NCBI GenBank assembly: GCA_009841605.1
Contig: VXLM01000085.1
Coordinates: forward strand, 1 to 64,000
Direction: 5' to 3'
From: Dehalococcoidia bacterium
GTDB lineage: Bacteria > Chloroflexota > Dehalococcoidia > Lucifugimonadales > VXLM01
DNA: 64,000 nt
In this document: piece after piece, positions 15,611-25,030 of the stretch
How the letters are laid out: every line of letters starts with the position of its first letter
Numbering within the stretch: position 1 is the stretch's first letter
Position numbers and translations under genes: made by a program
Notes under the pieces: model-generated
Told to the model about the DNA's origin: nothing
Seen by the model: the letters and a program-made list of their open reading frames with translations, nothing else
The model's database searches: none

Positions 15611-16195
15611 ATGCGTAGACTCGTGCTCGTGAAACACTCGATGCCCGAGATAGACCCCGACAAACCGGCATCCGCTTGGAAACTCGGCGAAGTCGGTCGC
15701 GGACGTGCTGAGTCGCTGGCGGGTAGGCTCAGGGAGTTCAGCCCTTCCGTGATTTGGTCCAGCAAAGAGTCGAAGGCAATCGAAACCGCGGAGACCGTCG
15801 CCCGTGAGCTCGGCGTACAGGTCGAGATCGCAGACGGGTTGGAGGAGCACCACCGGGAAAACGTCCCCTTCATGTCGTCAAAGGACGAGTTCGAGGAAGC
15901 AGTCGAGCGGTTCTTCCTACATCCCGACGAGCTTGTGCTGGGAACAGAAACGGCCAACCAGGCCCGCGACAGGTTCGCCGCCGCCATTGATAAGGTAATC
16001 GGCGCAGGACAGACGGATAGCATAGTCGTGACTCACGGAACAGTCATCACGCTCTATGTGGCAAGCGTCGCCGGTGTCCAGAGGATGGGTTTCTGGCGTC
16101 GGTTGGGACTGCCGTCGTATGTCGTTCTGACGTTGCCTGATATGAGCATAAGGTCCATTGTCGACGATGTCACCCTGCAGGGAGCCCAACTCTGA
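15611..16195 (+). CDS. Histidine phosphatase superfamily protein (KHS variant)
   Basis: A 194-residue phosphoglycerate-mutase-fold protein. The catalytic motif near the N-terminus is LVKHSMPEI (6-14): the phospho-accepting histidine is kept but the usual RHG is KHS. The second histidine lies in VVTHGTVI (about 139-146), and SSKESKAIETAE (49-60) matches the S-x-x-x-R-A-x-x-T-A motif with K in place of R. Two basic phosphate contacts are thus Lys instead of Arg. The start at 15611 follows GGAG. It sits 11 bp behind a methyltransferase gene. Confidence 0.82.
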   Translation: MRRLVLVKHSMPEIDPDKPASAWKLGEVGRGRAESLAGRLREFSPSVIWSSKESKAIETAETVARELGVQVEIADGLEEHHRENVPFMSSKDEFEEAVERFFLHPDELVLGTETANQARDRFAAAIDKVIGAGQTDSIVVTHGTVITLYVASVAGVQRMGFWRRLGLPSYVVLTLPDMSIRSIVDDVTLQGAQL

Positions 16196-17068
16196 AACCG
16201 TAACCAGTGCGGCACAATTGCAGGCCCTATCTTCTACGCCTATAGTCACGACTCTACCGTGAGCCCTTTCAGGGCAACCGCATTTTGACTTTAGGCTGCC
16301 CTATCAATTGTCACTTCCTGTAGGCTGAACTCCAGACAGGGGGGAGCCCTCCCCGTGCAGGCTTTCAACAAAATACGATCGCCCGGCTTTCTCCTCCGAC
16401 CACATCTTGACATCCAAGAACGTAAGTTCTATCATTGCTCTATGCTTACAGTTCATTCCGTCAGGCATCCCCTCCGCGTGATTGCCGAGGATGTTCGGAT
16501 GTGTCAGCGTATTTCTGGGGATCCCGGATGCTGTGCCGAGTCCTGGGACTCTGCGTCCTCCGTATCGCGACTGGCCGATAGAGCGCCATTCCGACAATTC
16601 GACGGAACCGAGAAGAGTGGCACAGAATGGCACATCTACAGCAAAGGCTTTTAGGAGCGCCGCCCGATAATGCTGTTGTGCCCTCTCCCAAATTAGAGGA
16701 AACCATACCTGCACAGGGGTCTGCCATACGCTTGGCGCAGTGACAAAACGGTGACAATCGAGTTGCCACGTGTGCCACTCTTGAGCCCAATCCCACGAAA
16801 CGACGAAGCGCCCCCATCAAAGGGACGCTACCCACCCAACCGCGTCGTCCGAACAGGGCGAATTTTGACGTTAGGCCGTCGTCACTCCGTCGTTGGCCGG
16901 AGTCCGGACAGGGAGTTGGAAGGCTCTCTCAAGGCAGGCTCTTAGCAAAACGCGATTGTTCTGTGCGCCCGCTCGCACACCATTGACAGCGAGGAGTGAA
17001 TATGCTTCCATGCTAACGCAATTACACCACGCCATATTGCATCTCCACGACAGAGGGGAAGGACGCAG
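16196..17068. repeat. 873-bp non-coding stretch holding two diverged direct repeats
   Basis: I see no intact gene here. Two related segments occur, about 16280-16460 and 16858-17036, in the same orientation and about 575 bp apart. Both contain an ATTTTGAC-TTAGG start, a GACAGGG block, CAGGCT followed by CAAAA and CGAT, and a conserved TGACA...ATGCT end. In the minus direction each is the tail of an open frame ending shortly after that block, so they may be decayed 3' ends of a duplicated gene. The regions between are GC-moderate and featureless. Confidence 0.45.
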
Positions 17069-17476
17069 ATGCGACAGCAAGAAACGTCGGTAGATGTCGA
17101 GGAAGAGCTGAGAGTCGCCGTAAAGGCCCGGCAGGAACTGGGCATCGACCACGAAGACGAGGTTATCGAGTCGTTCCTTGCCCGCGTGCAGGGCACTATC
17201 GACGCCCGCGTGGAGGCGAGGGTGGACGAGGAACTGCGGAGCCTCCCCACACGGCCCCGCTTCGCCAGCCCGTCCAATGGGCGCATCAAAGTTGTCATCG
17301 GCTATACGGCTGCCAGCCTCGCACTGTCGATTCCGATAGCCGCCGTATTGGGAGAAATCGCCGTGGTTGTAATTGTCGGCAGCCTCGCGTTGGGGGGCTT
17401 TATGCTCTTGCTCCCGGAAGGTAAGACGCGTGCTGAGCTTGGTCTTGGCAAGCGTGAACGGGACAAGAACAAATAG
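17069..17476 (+). CDS. Small membrane protein with N-terminal helical domain
   Basis: A 135-residue protein. Residues 9-55 form an acidic helical region (AVKARQELGIDHEDEVIESFL), a pattern widespread in uncharacterised Actinobacteria and Chloroflexota membrane proteins. Two hydrophobic helices follow at about 74-95 and 97-115, then a charged tail ending GKRERDKNK. No enzymatic motif is visible. A GGAAGG lies 6-7 bp before the start. It is a stand-alone gene between two non-coding stretches. Confidence 0.65.
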   Translation: MRQQETSVDVEEELRVAVKARQELGIDHEDEVIESFLARVQGTIDARVEARVDEELRSLPTRPRFASPSNGRIKVVIGYTAASLALSIPIAAVLGEIAVVVIVGSLALGGFMLLLPEGKTRAELGLGKRERDKNK

Positions 17477-17589
17477 CGGTGAAGAAGGCTCGCAATCTCG
17501 TGCGGGGCGAAGGGAATTGAGGGCTTTGAGCCACTGGTCTTTTGTCAACATTGCTGTCCAGTTGACCCATTTTGGAGTTGGGTGGTAGC

Positions 17590-17694
17590 ATGGCCGAAAC
17601 GGTGGACGACGAAGAGGACAGACGCAAGACCATATCCGCGCAGAGCGCCCGGCGCAATGTTTTGATTGCGCGTCGGGCGTTTGTGGTTTCTTAG
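17590..17694 (+). other. Possible 34-codon leader ORF with hairpin upstream of glmU
   Basis: An ATG at 17590 follows a GGAG- and GGTGG-rich stretch and opens a 34-codon frame that ends 4 bp before the glmU start. The peptide is acidic then Arg-rich. Its 3' half contains a hairpin, GCCCG..CGCAA and TTGCG..CGGGC (about 17646-17679), followed by a T-rich run. It could be a leader peptide, an attenuator-like hairpin, or chance. Confidence 0.3.
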
Positions 17695-17698
17695 GGCG

Positions 17699-19072
17699 AT
17701 GTCAACGAAGGCCGCAGTCATTCTCGCCGCCGGCAAGGGCGTCCGTATGAGGTCCTCACTCTCCAAGGTCCTTCACAAGGTCTGCGGGAAGGAGTTGGCG
17801 CGGCATGTCGTGGACGCCGCAAAAGGGGCGGGATACGACCGAGTCGTGGTCATCGTCTCTCCCTCCAACGAGAGTCCCGTTCGCGACCTTCTCGGCGACA
17901 CGGTCGAGTACGCTGTTCAAGCCGACATGCTCGGGACGGGACACGCGGTGTTGCAGGCCAAAGACCTCCTCGGCGAGGTCGCGACGGTGGCGGTATTGAA
18001 CGGCGATGTCCCTCTTATCCACCCGGAGACGCTCCAGAGCTTACTTGAGCGTCACGATTCGCAGAGGGCCTTTGCCACGCTGCTTACGGCCCACTGCGAC
18101 GTACCCGGTCTCGGCAGGGTGGTTCGCAACTCCGATGGCGCGATCACCGAAATCGTCGAGGAGCGCGACGCGGACGAGGCGACTAAAGCAATCGGCGAGG
18201 TCAACGTTGGTTCCTACTGCTTCAAGGGGCCGTGGCTTTGGGACGCGCTGGAGAGGGTTGAGCCTTCGGATGGAGGCGAATACTATCTCCCCGCCGTCGT
18301 CGCCATGGCCGTGAAGCAGGGAAGCCATCCGGAGTCCGTCGAGGTTTCCGACCCCTCTGAGGCCCTCGGCATCAACGACCGAGTCCAGCTCTCCGAGGCC
18401 GAGACGATCCTGCGAGAAAGGATCCGACTCCGTTGGATGAAGAGCGGCGTGTCCATGCCGGACCCCTCGTCGGTCTACATCGACGCCGACGTATCGCTCG
18501 GACAGGACACGACCGTGCTGCCGAATACCCACATATCCGGTGCGTCCACCGTTGCTGACGGGTGTGTGATCGGGCCGAACACCATCATCGACAACGCCCG
18601 AATCGGCAGCGAATGCTTCGTCCGGTCGTCCGTCGTCGAGGGCTCGGAGCTTGAGGCTCGTGTGACCATCGGGCCGTTCGCCCACGTACGACCGGGCTCG
18701 CGCCTGGCCGAGGGTGTCGTTCTGGGCAACTTCGCCGAGGTGAACCGAAGCACTGTGGGGCGTAACTCGAAGGCAGCCCACTTCAGCTACCTTGGTGACG
18801 CCCAGGTGGGTGAAGACGTTAACATTGGCGCGGGGACCGTAACGGTCAACTACGACGGTGAGAGCAAGCTGCCTACACGCATCGGCGACGGCGCCTTCAT
18901 CGGATGCGATACCATGTTAGTAGCCCCGGTAGAGATCGGGGCGGGTGCCCGGACAGGCGCGGGAGCCGTCGTGACGAAGGACGTGCCGCCTGATGAGCTG
19001 GCCGTCGGCGTACCTGCCAGAGTGAAACCGAAGAACAAACGCAAGAGCGACGGAGGAGAAGACTCTTCATAG
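17699..19072 (+). CDS. glmU: GlmU, bifunctional GlcN-1-P acetyltransferase / GlcNAc-1-P uridylyltransferase
   Basis: GlmU makes UDP-GlcNAc, the precursor of peptidoglycan and other surface sugars. The 457-residue length equals the E. coli enzyme. The N-terminal uridylyltransferase domain has the nucleotide-binding LAAGKGVRM (9-17) and later NGDVPL; the C-terminal left-handed beta-helix acetyltransferase domain shows hexapeptide repeats from about residue 250, with GPFAHVRPGS, NFAEVNRS, SYLGDAQVGEDVNIGAGT and the GAGAVVTKDVP cap. The start ATG at 17699 is assigned from the first conserved residues. The CBS-domain gene follows 18 bp later. Confidence 0.96.
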   Translation: MSTKAAVILAAGKGVRMRSSLSKVLHKVCGKELARHVVDAAKGAGYDRVVVIVSPSNESPVRDLLGDTVEYAVQADMLGTGHAVLQAKDLLGEVATVAVLNGDVPLIHPETLQSLLERHDSQRAFATLLTAHCDVPGLGRVVRNSDGAITEIVEERDADEATKAIGEVNVGSYCFKGPWLWDALERVEPSDGGEYYLPAVVAMAVKQGSHPESVEVSDPSEALGINDRVQLSEAETILRERIRLRWMKSGVSMPDPSSVYIDADVSLGQDTTVLPNTHISGASTVADGCVIGPNTIIDNARIGSECFVRSSVVEGSELEARVTIGPFAHVRPGSRLAEGVVLGNFAEVNRSTVGRNSKAAHFSYLGDAQVGEDVNIGAGTVTVNYDGESKLPTRIGDGAFIGCDTMLVAPVEIGAGARTGAGAVVTKDVPPDELAVGVPARVKPKNKRKSDGGEDSS

Positions 19073-19090
19073 GGCGAGGAGTCGAGAACC

Positions 19091-20281
19091 TTGGACCCTG
19101 ACAGTAGCAGCTTAATACCGCTCGTCTTCGTGGCGATCTCCCTGGTCGCTTACGCTCTCGCAGTGCGCGCCGAGATCGGCCTCGCGGAGGCGGAGCGCAT
19201 CGAACGACTCCAGCAGGCCGTCGCCCCTCGCTCACCCCGCTCCCCGATGCTCCGGATGCTCGACCGGCTTCCCATGGAGGCCGCGCTCGTTCTCTCCGTC
19301 ATCAAGTACGTCGCCGTATCTGCTGCCGTCGTGTCGAGCGCGTCGTTCGCCATCCTCCTCTGGAACGGCAACTGGTTCGCGGTCACGGTTGTGGCCCTCG
19401 TCGGCATCGCGCTCGTTGGCATCTTGAATCTTGCCCTCAACCGCATGGGGGCGGACACTAACGGCAACGGAGGAACCGGGGCGGCTTCACAAGCGGACGC
19501 GCTGGCCTCCGACCTCAACTTGACGGTCGACAACGAGGGCGAGCCTCTTGAAGAGTTCGAGGTGCGCATGATTCGCGGCGTCGTGGAGTTGGACACGACC
19601 ATCGCCCGCGAGATCATGGTGCCCCGAGTCGACGTGGAGGCCGTCGAGATAGGCACGCCAATTTCGGATGTCGTCGACCGCATGATTGAGTCGGGACACA
19701 GCCGCCTCCCCGTCTATCGCGAAAGCCTCGACAACATCGAAGGGCTGGTTTACGCGCGAGATCTCCTCAAGATTCTCAATGACCCGTCCGATGACTCCAC
19801 CATGCTGACGAAGGAGATGCTGCGGGAGCCTCTCTTCATCCCTGAGACGAAGACCCTTGAAGAGCTGCTTACCGAGTTCCAGCAGACGCGAGTCCACATC
19901 GCCATCGTCATCGACGAATACGGCGGGGCAGAGGGCATTGTCACTATCGAGGACCTCCTCGAGGAGATCGTCGGCGAGATTCAGGACGAGTTCGACTACG
20001 GCGAGCCGGAGATCGAGCGAGTCGCGGACAACGAGTACATCATGGATGCCCGCGCGAGTCTGGACGACCTTCGCGACCGCCTCGACGTGTTCGTAGAGGC
20101 CGACGGCTTCGATACGGTCGGAGGGCTGGTCTACCAGCGGCTCGGCAAGATACCCACCATCGGCGAGAAGGTGACCCACGACGGCCTGACCATCGAGGTC
20201 GTATCAACCGTGGGACGCCGACTGAAGATGCTGAAGGTTACGGCTGTGAGGGACTCCTCCGAGACGGCGGAACAAGGGTAA
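19091..20281 (+). CDS. CBS-domain membrane protein of the HlyC/CorC family
   Basis: A 396-residue protein starting with TTG at 19091. The N-terminal part has a hydrophobic helix (5-22) and two more (about 65-110), a reduced CNNM/DUF21-like membrane region. Then come two CBS domains, signalled by EIMVPRVDVEAVEIGTPI with GHSRLPVYRES, and by IVIDEYGGAEGIVTIEDLLEE. The C-terminal CorC_HlyC transporter-associated domain (about 315-385) has DARASLDDL and FDTVGGLVYQRLGKIPTIGE. This family is tied to magnesium and cobalt efflux. It follows glmU closely and ends convergently with the Ldh2 gene. Confidence 0.88.
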   Translation: MDPDSSSLIPLVFVAISLVAYALAVRAEIGLAEAERIERLQQAVAPRSPRSPMLRMLDRLPMEAALVLSVIKYVAVSAAVVSSASFAILLWNGNWFAVTVVALVGIALVGILNLALNRMGADTNGNGGTGAASQADALASDLNLTVDNEGEPLEEFEVRMIRGVVELDTTIAREIMVPRVDVEAVEIGTPISDVVDRMIESGHSRLPVYRESLDNIEGLVYARDLLKILNDPSDDSTMLTKEMLREPLFIPETKTLEELLTEFQQTRVHIAIVIDEYGGAEGIVTIEDLLEEIVGEIQDEFDYGEPEIERVADNEYIMDARASLDDLRDRLDVFVEADGFDTVGGLVYQRLGKIPTIGEKVTHDGLTIEVVSTVGRRLKMLKVTAVRDSSETAEQG

Positions 20282-20296
20282 GGTTCCGACTTTCCT

Positions 20297-21343
20297 TTAG
20301 ACCACCACCCCCACCGACTCGCCCGCCTCGACGATCATCTGCCACACCTTATCGGGGACCGGTATGCCTTCCGCGGAGCGCTGTGCTTGGGCCTTTGATT
20401 CAGGGTCGCCTGGCGCCATGACTTGTTCGAACCCAGGCGCGGGCGGAATGCCTCTTACCTCGCGGACAATCTCGTCGGCGCGCCGCTTGAAGTCGGCCTC
20501 CGGGCGGAAGACATCGGCGCGAATGGCGATGATCGAGACGCCCTGGCGTATCATCGCGGGCGTGCCCATGCCCTCGTCCTCCACGGCGTCCGAGCCGACC
20601 AGCACCTGTCCGAGGAACTCGACCGCCATCATCAGCGCGAATCCCTTGTGCCCTCCGAACGGGAGGAGGTAGCCGCCCTCCTGCACGGCAGTGGGGTTGG
20701 TGGTAGGGTAGCCGTCCTTGTCGATCACGGTGCCAGGGGGCAGTTCCTCATTCCGCATCTTGTAGAGGTTCATCTTGGAGTTCGCCATCGCCGTGGTGGC
20801 GTAGTCGAAGACCATCCCTGGCTCATCGCCGCCGGGAAATCCTATCGCTATTGGGTTCGAGCTGAGCAGCCCCTTGCTCCCGCCGTAGGGCGCAGCCACC
20901 TTGCTCCCAAGGAGAGAGTATCCCGCGCCACAGACGATAGCTACCACACCCTCGGCAGCAGCTATCTCCGCATACTCGCCGAGTCGCCCGATGTGCTCCG
21001 AGCGGACCAGCCCGACGACGGCAACGTCATTCTCCTTGGCCTTCCGCACGGCGACATCGGTGGCGAACTTCGCGGCGACATGGCCGAAGGTGCGGTTGCC
21101 GTCCACGAGGGCGGTGTTCGGCGTCTCTCGTACGATGGACGGACTGGCGGTGGCGTCGAGCTTGCCGTCCTGGACGGCCTTGACGTAGCCCGCGAGGTGG
21201 AACACGCCGTGCGTGTCCACGCCGCGTAGGTTGGACTTCACCAGCGCGTCGGCCATCCTCGTGGCGTTCTCCGCGCTCGCCCCGGCCGCATCGAGGACTC
21301 GCCTGACCACGTCGTGAAGATCGCGTTCGGATATCGTTGGCAT
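20297..21343 (-). CDS. Malate/L-lactate dehydrogenase family (Ldh2) oxidoreductase
   Basis: A 348-residue NAD(P)-dependent dehydrogenase of the Ldh2 fold, which oxidises 2-hydroxyacids such as L-malate, L-sulfolactate or ureidoglycolate. Family features are RGVDTHGVFHLAGYV (40-54, with the catalytic His), VGLVRSEHIGRLGEY (110-124), SSNPIAIGFPGG (161-172), and LLPFGGHKGFALMMAVE (226-242). The start at 21343 follows AGGAGG. It lies downstream of hppA by 89 bp with a hairpin repeat between. The substrate cannot be told from sequence. Confidence 0.9.
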   Translation of the reverse strand: MPTISERDLHDVVRRVLDAAGASAENATRMADALVKSNLRGVDTHGVFHLAGYVKAVQDGKLDATASPSIVRETPNTALVDGNRTFGHVAAKFATDVAVRKAKENDVAVVGLVRSEHIGRLGEYAEIAAAEGVVAIVCGAGYSLLGSKVAAPYGGSKGLLSSNPIAIGFPGGDEPGMVFDYATTAMANSKMNLYKMRNEELPPGTVIDKDGYPTTNPTAVQEGGYLLPFGGHKGFALMMAVEFLGQVLVGSDAVEDEGMGTPAMIRQGVSIIAIRADVFRPEADFKRRADEIVREVRGIPPAPGFEQVMAPGDPESKAQAQRSAEGIPVPDKVWQMIVEAGESVGVVV

Positions 21344-21381
21344 ATCAACCTCCTGGGGTGTTACATTCCACCCGCATACAG

Positions 21382-21410
21382 GTAGGGGCAGGTTTGAAAC
21401 CTGCCCCCAC
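21382..21410. repeat. CGTAGGGGC-family hairpin, second type, copy 1
   Basis: GTAGGGGCAGGTTT-GA-AACCTGCCCC forms a long perfect hairpin in the hppA-Ldh2 gap. A reversed variant with one stem change is at 44297-44323. Confidence 0.75.
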
Positions 21411-21432
21411 GAATGTGAACCATCAAGTCCAG

Positions 21433-23520
21433 CTACAAGAACAACGGCGCGAAGACGAGGGCGACGATGGACATGAGCTTGATGAGGATGTTGAGGGCAG
21501 GGCCGGACGTGTCCTTGAAGGGGTCGCCGACGGTGTCGCCGACGACTACTGCCTCGTGCTGTTTGGTGCCCTTGCCGCCGTGTGCGCCCGCCTCGACGTA
21601 CTTCTTGGCGTTGTCCCACGCGCCGCCCGCGTTGGCCATCATGATGGCGAGCAGGAAGCCGGTGGCAATCGCACCGATCAGGAGTCCGCCAAGCGCCTCC
21701 GCGCCGAGAATGGCGCCGACGGCGACGGGTGCGATGATGGCGATCAGTCCGGGCAGGACCATCTCACGCATAGCGCCTCGCGTGCTGATGTCGACGGCGC
21801 GCGCGTAGTCGGCCTCGGCCTCGCCCTCCATGAGACCGGCGATCTCACGGAACTGACGGCGCACCTCCTGCACCATTGCGCCAGCGGCGCGTCCAACCGC
21901 CTGCATCGTCAGAGCGGCGAAGAGGAAGGGCATGAGGCTACCGAGCAGGACGCCCATGAGCACCTTCACGTCCGTGAGGTTGAATACGCTCACGTCGGTA
22001 ACTTCCGAGTAGGCTGCCATGAGCGCGAGAGCGGTCAGCACCGCCGAACCGATGGCGAAGCCCTTGCCTGTGGCGGCAGTCGTGTTTCCGAGCGAGTCGA
22101 GGGCGTCCGTGCGCTCCCGTACCTCGGGGTCTAGGCCCGCCTGCTCAGCTATTCCGCCCGCGTTGTCGGCCACGGGGCCGTAGGCGTCGGTTGCGAGGGT
22201 AATACCGAGCGTGGAGAGCATCCCCACAGCGGCCAGAGCAACGCCGTAGGTTCCGGCGAGGTCGTTCGTCAGCCACATGGCGATGACCACCACGATGCCC
22301 GGAACGAGCGTGCTGAGCATCCCCAAGCCGAGTCCGCCGATGATGACCGTCGCCGGGCCGGTCTCCGACTGCGCGGCAAGGTCCTTCGTGAACCGGTACT
22401 CGTAGGAGGTCGCGATCTCCGAAGCCGTCCCGATGACCTGCCCGGCTACGAGGCCGATGAGTATCACCCAAAACAGCTGGAAGGGTAGGTCCATTAGGGG
22501 GATCAGTATTCCGGCCGCGATGAGCACCAGCACGCCGGACGAGAATATGCCTGTTCGAAGCGACCAGAGGAGGCGGCCCATGTGAGCGCCCTCCGGCGCA
22601 CGTACGAGGAACGTTCCGATGATTGACGCGATGATACCCACGGACGCCACGAGAATCGGGAGCATGAACAGCTCGTGATCGAAGTTGTTTGCGGTGTCAG
22701 CCAAGTCCGCGTTCAGGGTAATCAGGCCCTTTTCGGCGAGCAACGCCCCGCCCGTTGCCGCCAGCGCGAGGGTAGCGATGATCGAGCCGACGTACGACTC
22801 GAACAGGTCCGCGCCCATGCCCGCGACGTCGCCCACGTTGTCGCCCACGTTGTCGGCGATAGTTGCGGGGTTGCGGGGATCGTCCTCCGGGATGCCCGCC
22901 TCGACCTTGCCGACGAGGTCGGCGCCAACGTCCGCCGCCTTGGTGTAGATGCCGCCGCCCACCCTGGCAAAGAGCGCAATCGACGATGCGCCCATGCCGA
23001 ATCCGGCGACGATCTGGATGTCCTTGAATATCCAGTACAGGATTGCCACGCCGAGCAGTCCGATGCCGACTACCGTCAGCCCCATGACCGCGCCGCTGTT
23101 GAAGGCCAGCCGAAGGGCGGGATTGAGACCGGTCTGGGCCTTGACCGTCGTGCGCGTGTTGGCGCGGACGGCTATGCTCATGCCGATGTACCCTGCCAGC
23201 GCGGAGCCGACGGCCCCGATAAGGTAGGCGATGGCAGTCGATGGGACGCCGTCCGAGCTTTCACCGACCTTGCCGAGTATGTCGTAGTCGATGAACAGAG
23301 CAAGAATGACGACGACCACGATCACGAAGACGGCCAGAACGCCGTATTCGCGCTTGAGGAAGGCGGCGGCGCCCTGCCGAATGGCGTTGCCGATGAAGCG
23401 CACCCGCTCGTTGCCCTCGTCCTGCCGCAGGATGCTTGCGGTCAGGTACACGGCGAACAGCAGCCCGATGACAGCCGCGCCGATTGCTACGAAGATGATT
23501 TCCTGCATCATGTCCCCCAT
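21433..23520 (-). CDS. hppA: Membrane-bound ion-translocating pyrophosphatase
   Basis: HppA couples hydrolysis of pyrophosphate to H+ or Na+ transport across the membrane, saving energy. The 695 residues contain about 16 helices. The pyrophosphate site motif [18 protein letters not shown] is at 188-205 and [21 protein letters not shown] at 223-243. The NTTAATGKG segment (479-487) has Ala and Gly where potassium-independent enzymes have Lys and Thr, so this one should be potassium-dependent; such enzymes include Na+ pumps as well as H+ pumps. It lies 111 bp behind the glycosyltransferase gene. Confidence 0.95.
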   Translation of the reverse strand: MGDMMQEIIFVAIGAAVIGLLFAVYLTASILRQDEGNERVRFIGNAIRQGAAAFLKREYGVLAVFVIVVVVILALFIDYDILGKVGESSDGVPSTAIAYLIGAVGSALAGYIGMSIAVRANTRTTVKAQTGLNPALRLAFNSGAVMGLTVVGIGLLGVAILYWIFKDIQIVAGFGMGASSIALFARVGGGIYTKAADVGADLVGKVEAGIPEDDPRNPATIADNVGDNVGDVAGMGADLFESYVGSIIATLALAATGGALLAEKGLITLNADLADTANNFDHELFMLPILVASVGIIASIIGTFLVRAPEGAHMGRLLWSLRTGIFSSGVLVLIAAGILIPLMDLPFQLFWVILIGLVAGQVIGTASEIATSYEYRFTKDLAAQSETGPATVIIGGLGLGMLSTLVPGIVVVIAMWLTNDLAGTYGVALAAVGMLSTLGITLATDAYGPVADNAGGIAEQAGLDPEVRERTDALDSLGNTTAATGKGFAIGSAVLTALALMAAYSEVTDVSVFNLTDVKVLMGVLLGSLMPFLFAALTMQAVGRAAGAMVQEVRRQFREIAGLMEGEAEADYARAVDISTRGAMREMVLPGLIAIIAPVAVGAILGAEALGGLLIGAIATGFLLAIMMANAGGAWDNAKKYVEAGAHGGKGTKQHEAVVVGDTVGDPFKDTSGPALNILIKLMSIVALVFAPLFL

Positions 23521-23631
23521 GAAAAAGCCTCCCCTGCGACGGGAAGACTTCGCGTACTTTGCCTACGTTTGGAAGCGCCGTAAAAGTACCATAGGCGTGA
23601 ACGGCATTCAAGGTATGTGTGCCAGTGCGGC

Positions 23632-24357
23632 CTATCGCACCGCGCGCGAGTACCACCCGCTCCAAAACGCCTTTCGACGGCGGAACAGAGCGATGAAGAG
23701 GGGGTTTGTCCAAAGCAGAATCTTCCAGAGCGGCCACTTGTCGAAGCGGCGCGAAGAGGCCTGTACTCGTGGCTCCTCGATGAAGCGGGCCATACGTCCC
23801 GTTCTCCTTGCCAGCTTCTTGAGTGCCCAGAAGAAGTCCGCGTCCTCTCCGATCCACGTCCTTTCGTCGTAGCCCCCGATCTCGTCGAAGACGGTCTTGC
23901 GGCAGAACTGGGTCGCGCCCTGGGCCATACCCGTGAGACGTGCGAGGAGCCGCCATGCGCGCAGGTAGAATCTGATGAATCGGCGTTTCGGACGGTACTC
24001 GACATCCACCGCGCCACCCACGCAAGCCGGGTCGCTCATGGCCGTGTGAATCTCCGCGAGGAGCGTGGGTGGCAAGATAACGTCCGCGTCGACGAAGACG
24101 AGCACGTCGCCCTCGGCATGGCGCGCCCCGGCGTTTCGAGCGCGGGCTATGTCCTGCACCGGCTCGTGGACTACCGTTGTGCCCTTGCTTTGGGCGACGG
24201 CGGCTGTGCCATCCTCGCTGTTGTTGTCGACGACAATTGTGCCGACCTCTGCGTCTGAGCTATCACACAGTTGGGCTGCGGCGGTTTGGATGGAGTCCAG
24301 TGTCGAGGGGAGGTAGGCCTCTTCGTTGAAGGCGGGGATGATGATAGTGAGCTTCAA
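23632..24357 (-). CDS. Family 2 glycosyltransferase
   Basis: A 241-residue inverting glycosyltransferase of the GT-A fold. It begins KLTIIIPAFNEEAYL (2-16), has the nucleotide-binding VVDNNSEDGT (41-50), ARNAGARHAEGDVLVFVDADV (73-93) containing the metal-binding DAD, and ends with GGYDERTWIGEDADFFW (about 161-177), holding the catalytic-base ED. There is one weakly hydrophobic C-terminal stretch. It probably transfers sugar to a lipid or polysaccharide at the membrane. It follows the translin-like gene by 20 bp in the same direction. Confidence 0.88.
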   Translation of the reverse strand: MKLTIIIPAFNEEAYLPSTLDSIQTAAAQLCDSSDAEVGTIVVDNNSEDGTAAVAQSKGTTVVHEPVQDIARARNAGARHAEGDVLVFVDADVILPPTLLAEIHTAMSDPACVGGAVDVEYRPKRRFIRFYLRAWRLLARLTGMAQGATQFCRKTVFDEIGGYDERTWIGEDADFFWALKKLARRTGRMARFIEEPRVQASSRRFDKWPLWKILLWTNPLFIALFRRRKAFWSGWYSRAVR

Positions 24358-24377
24358 GGGAGCGAGAATTCCGGATA

Positions 24378-25028
24378 CTAGTCGAACCGGTCCCGCGCCT
24401 CGGCGAGGCGCTGTTCCAGCCGCCGCTGACGGAGGGCGACGGTGAGGTCGCCGCGGGTGCGTTCGAGGATGCCGCGCACCATGTCGGTGCTCCGTCGGAG
24501 GCCCCGCGTCACCGCGTCGGGGTAGTCCATGGTGACGAGGACGGTGTATATCTCATCCATGACGTCGAGCAGCTCCTCGCAGCGCGAGAAGTCGTCAGTT
24601 CGGAGGGCGTCCAGAATGAAGCGGCGCAGTTCGCCGACGGTATCTGCGAGACCCCCAAGGTACGGCGCGGCCCCAATGCCAAGCTCGTCGGCGGTGGGCA
24701 TGGGACGGCTCTCGATGAGGGCGAGTGTGACGGCGGCCTCCGTGTACTCCTTCAGGGCGTCCTCGATGTAGCCGCCGTAGTACACGCGGGGCTGCTGATC
24801 GCGGAGTGCGATGGCCTGGCCCGAAAGATCCGCCACCGTGTTGAGGAGTTCCTTTGCCTGTTCGTACTCACCCCGGTGGGTGGCGCGGATCGAGTTGGCC
24901 GAGTTGCGGACGATCTCCCGCGAGAGGCGCAGTCCTTGCTCGCGGTCGGCGTGGGTGGTCGCGAACTCCTGCGAGGCGGAGTCCGCTATTGCGTGAAGCT
25001 CGTTCTTTCGGTCAGGTGTCGTACTCAG
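24378..25028 (-). CDS. Translin-like protein, apparent CTG start
   Basis: The frame from 25028 to 24378 encodes 216 residues with a translin/TRAX-like helical pattern: SREIVRNSANSIRATHRGEYEQAKELL near 36-62 (the conserved R, S, IR and HRGE), GGYIEDALKEYTEAAVTLAL near 84-103, and EELLDVMDEIYTVL near 153-166. Translin proteins are octameric nucleic-acid-binding RNases. No ATG, GTG or TTG precedes the conserved start: the first in-frame GTG (24836) would delete 64 conserved residues. A CTG at 25026-25028 lies 6 bp after AAGGAG, and so is the likely start. It begins just behind the thiE stop, as part of an operon. Confidence 0.72.
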   Translation of the reverse strand: MSTTPDRKNELHAIADSASQEFATTHADREQGLRLSREIVRNSANSIRATHRGEYEQAKELLNTVADLSGQAIALRDQQPRVYYGGYIEDALKEYTEAAVTLALIESRPMPTADELGIGAAPYLGGLADTVGELRRFILDALRTDDFSRCEELLDVMDEIYTVLVTMDYPDAVTRGLRRSTDMVRGILERTRGDLTVALRQRRLEQRLAEARDRFD

Positions 25029-25030
25029 GG

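Noticed and set aside
16871-17551. Minus-strand open frame of 226 codons
   Set aside because: It is antisense to the small membrane protein gene at 17069-17476, which has a ribosome site and helical pattern; only its short tail (16871-17036) was kept as a repeat note.
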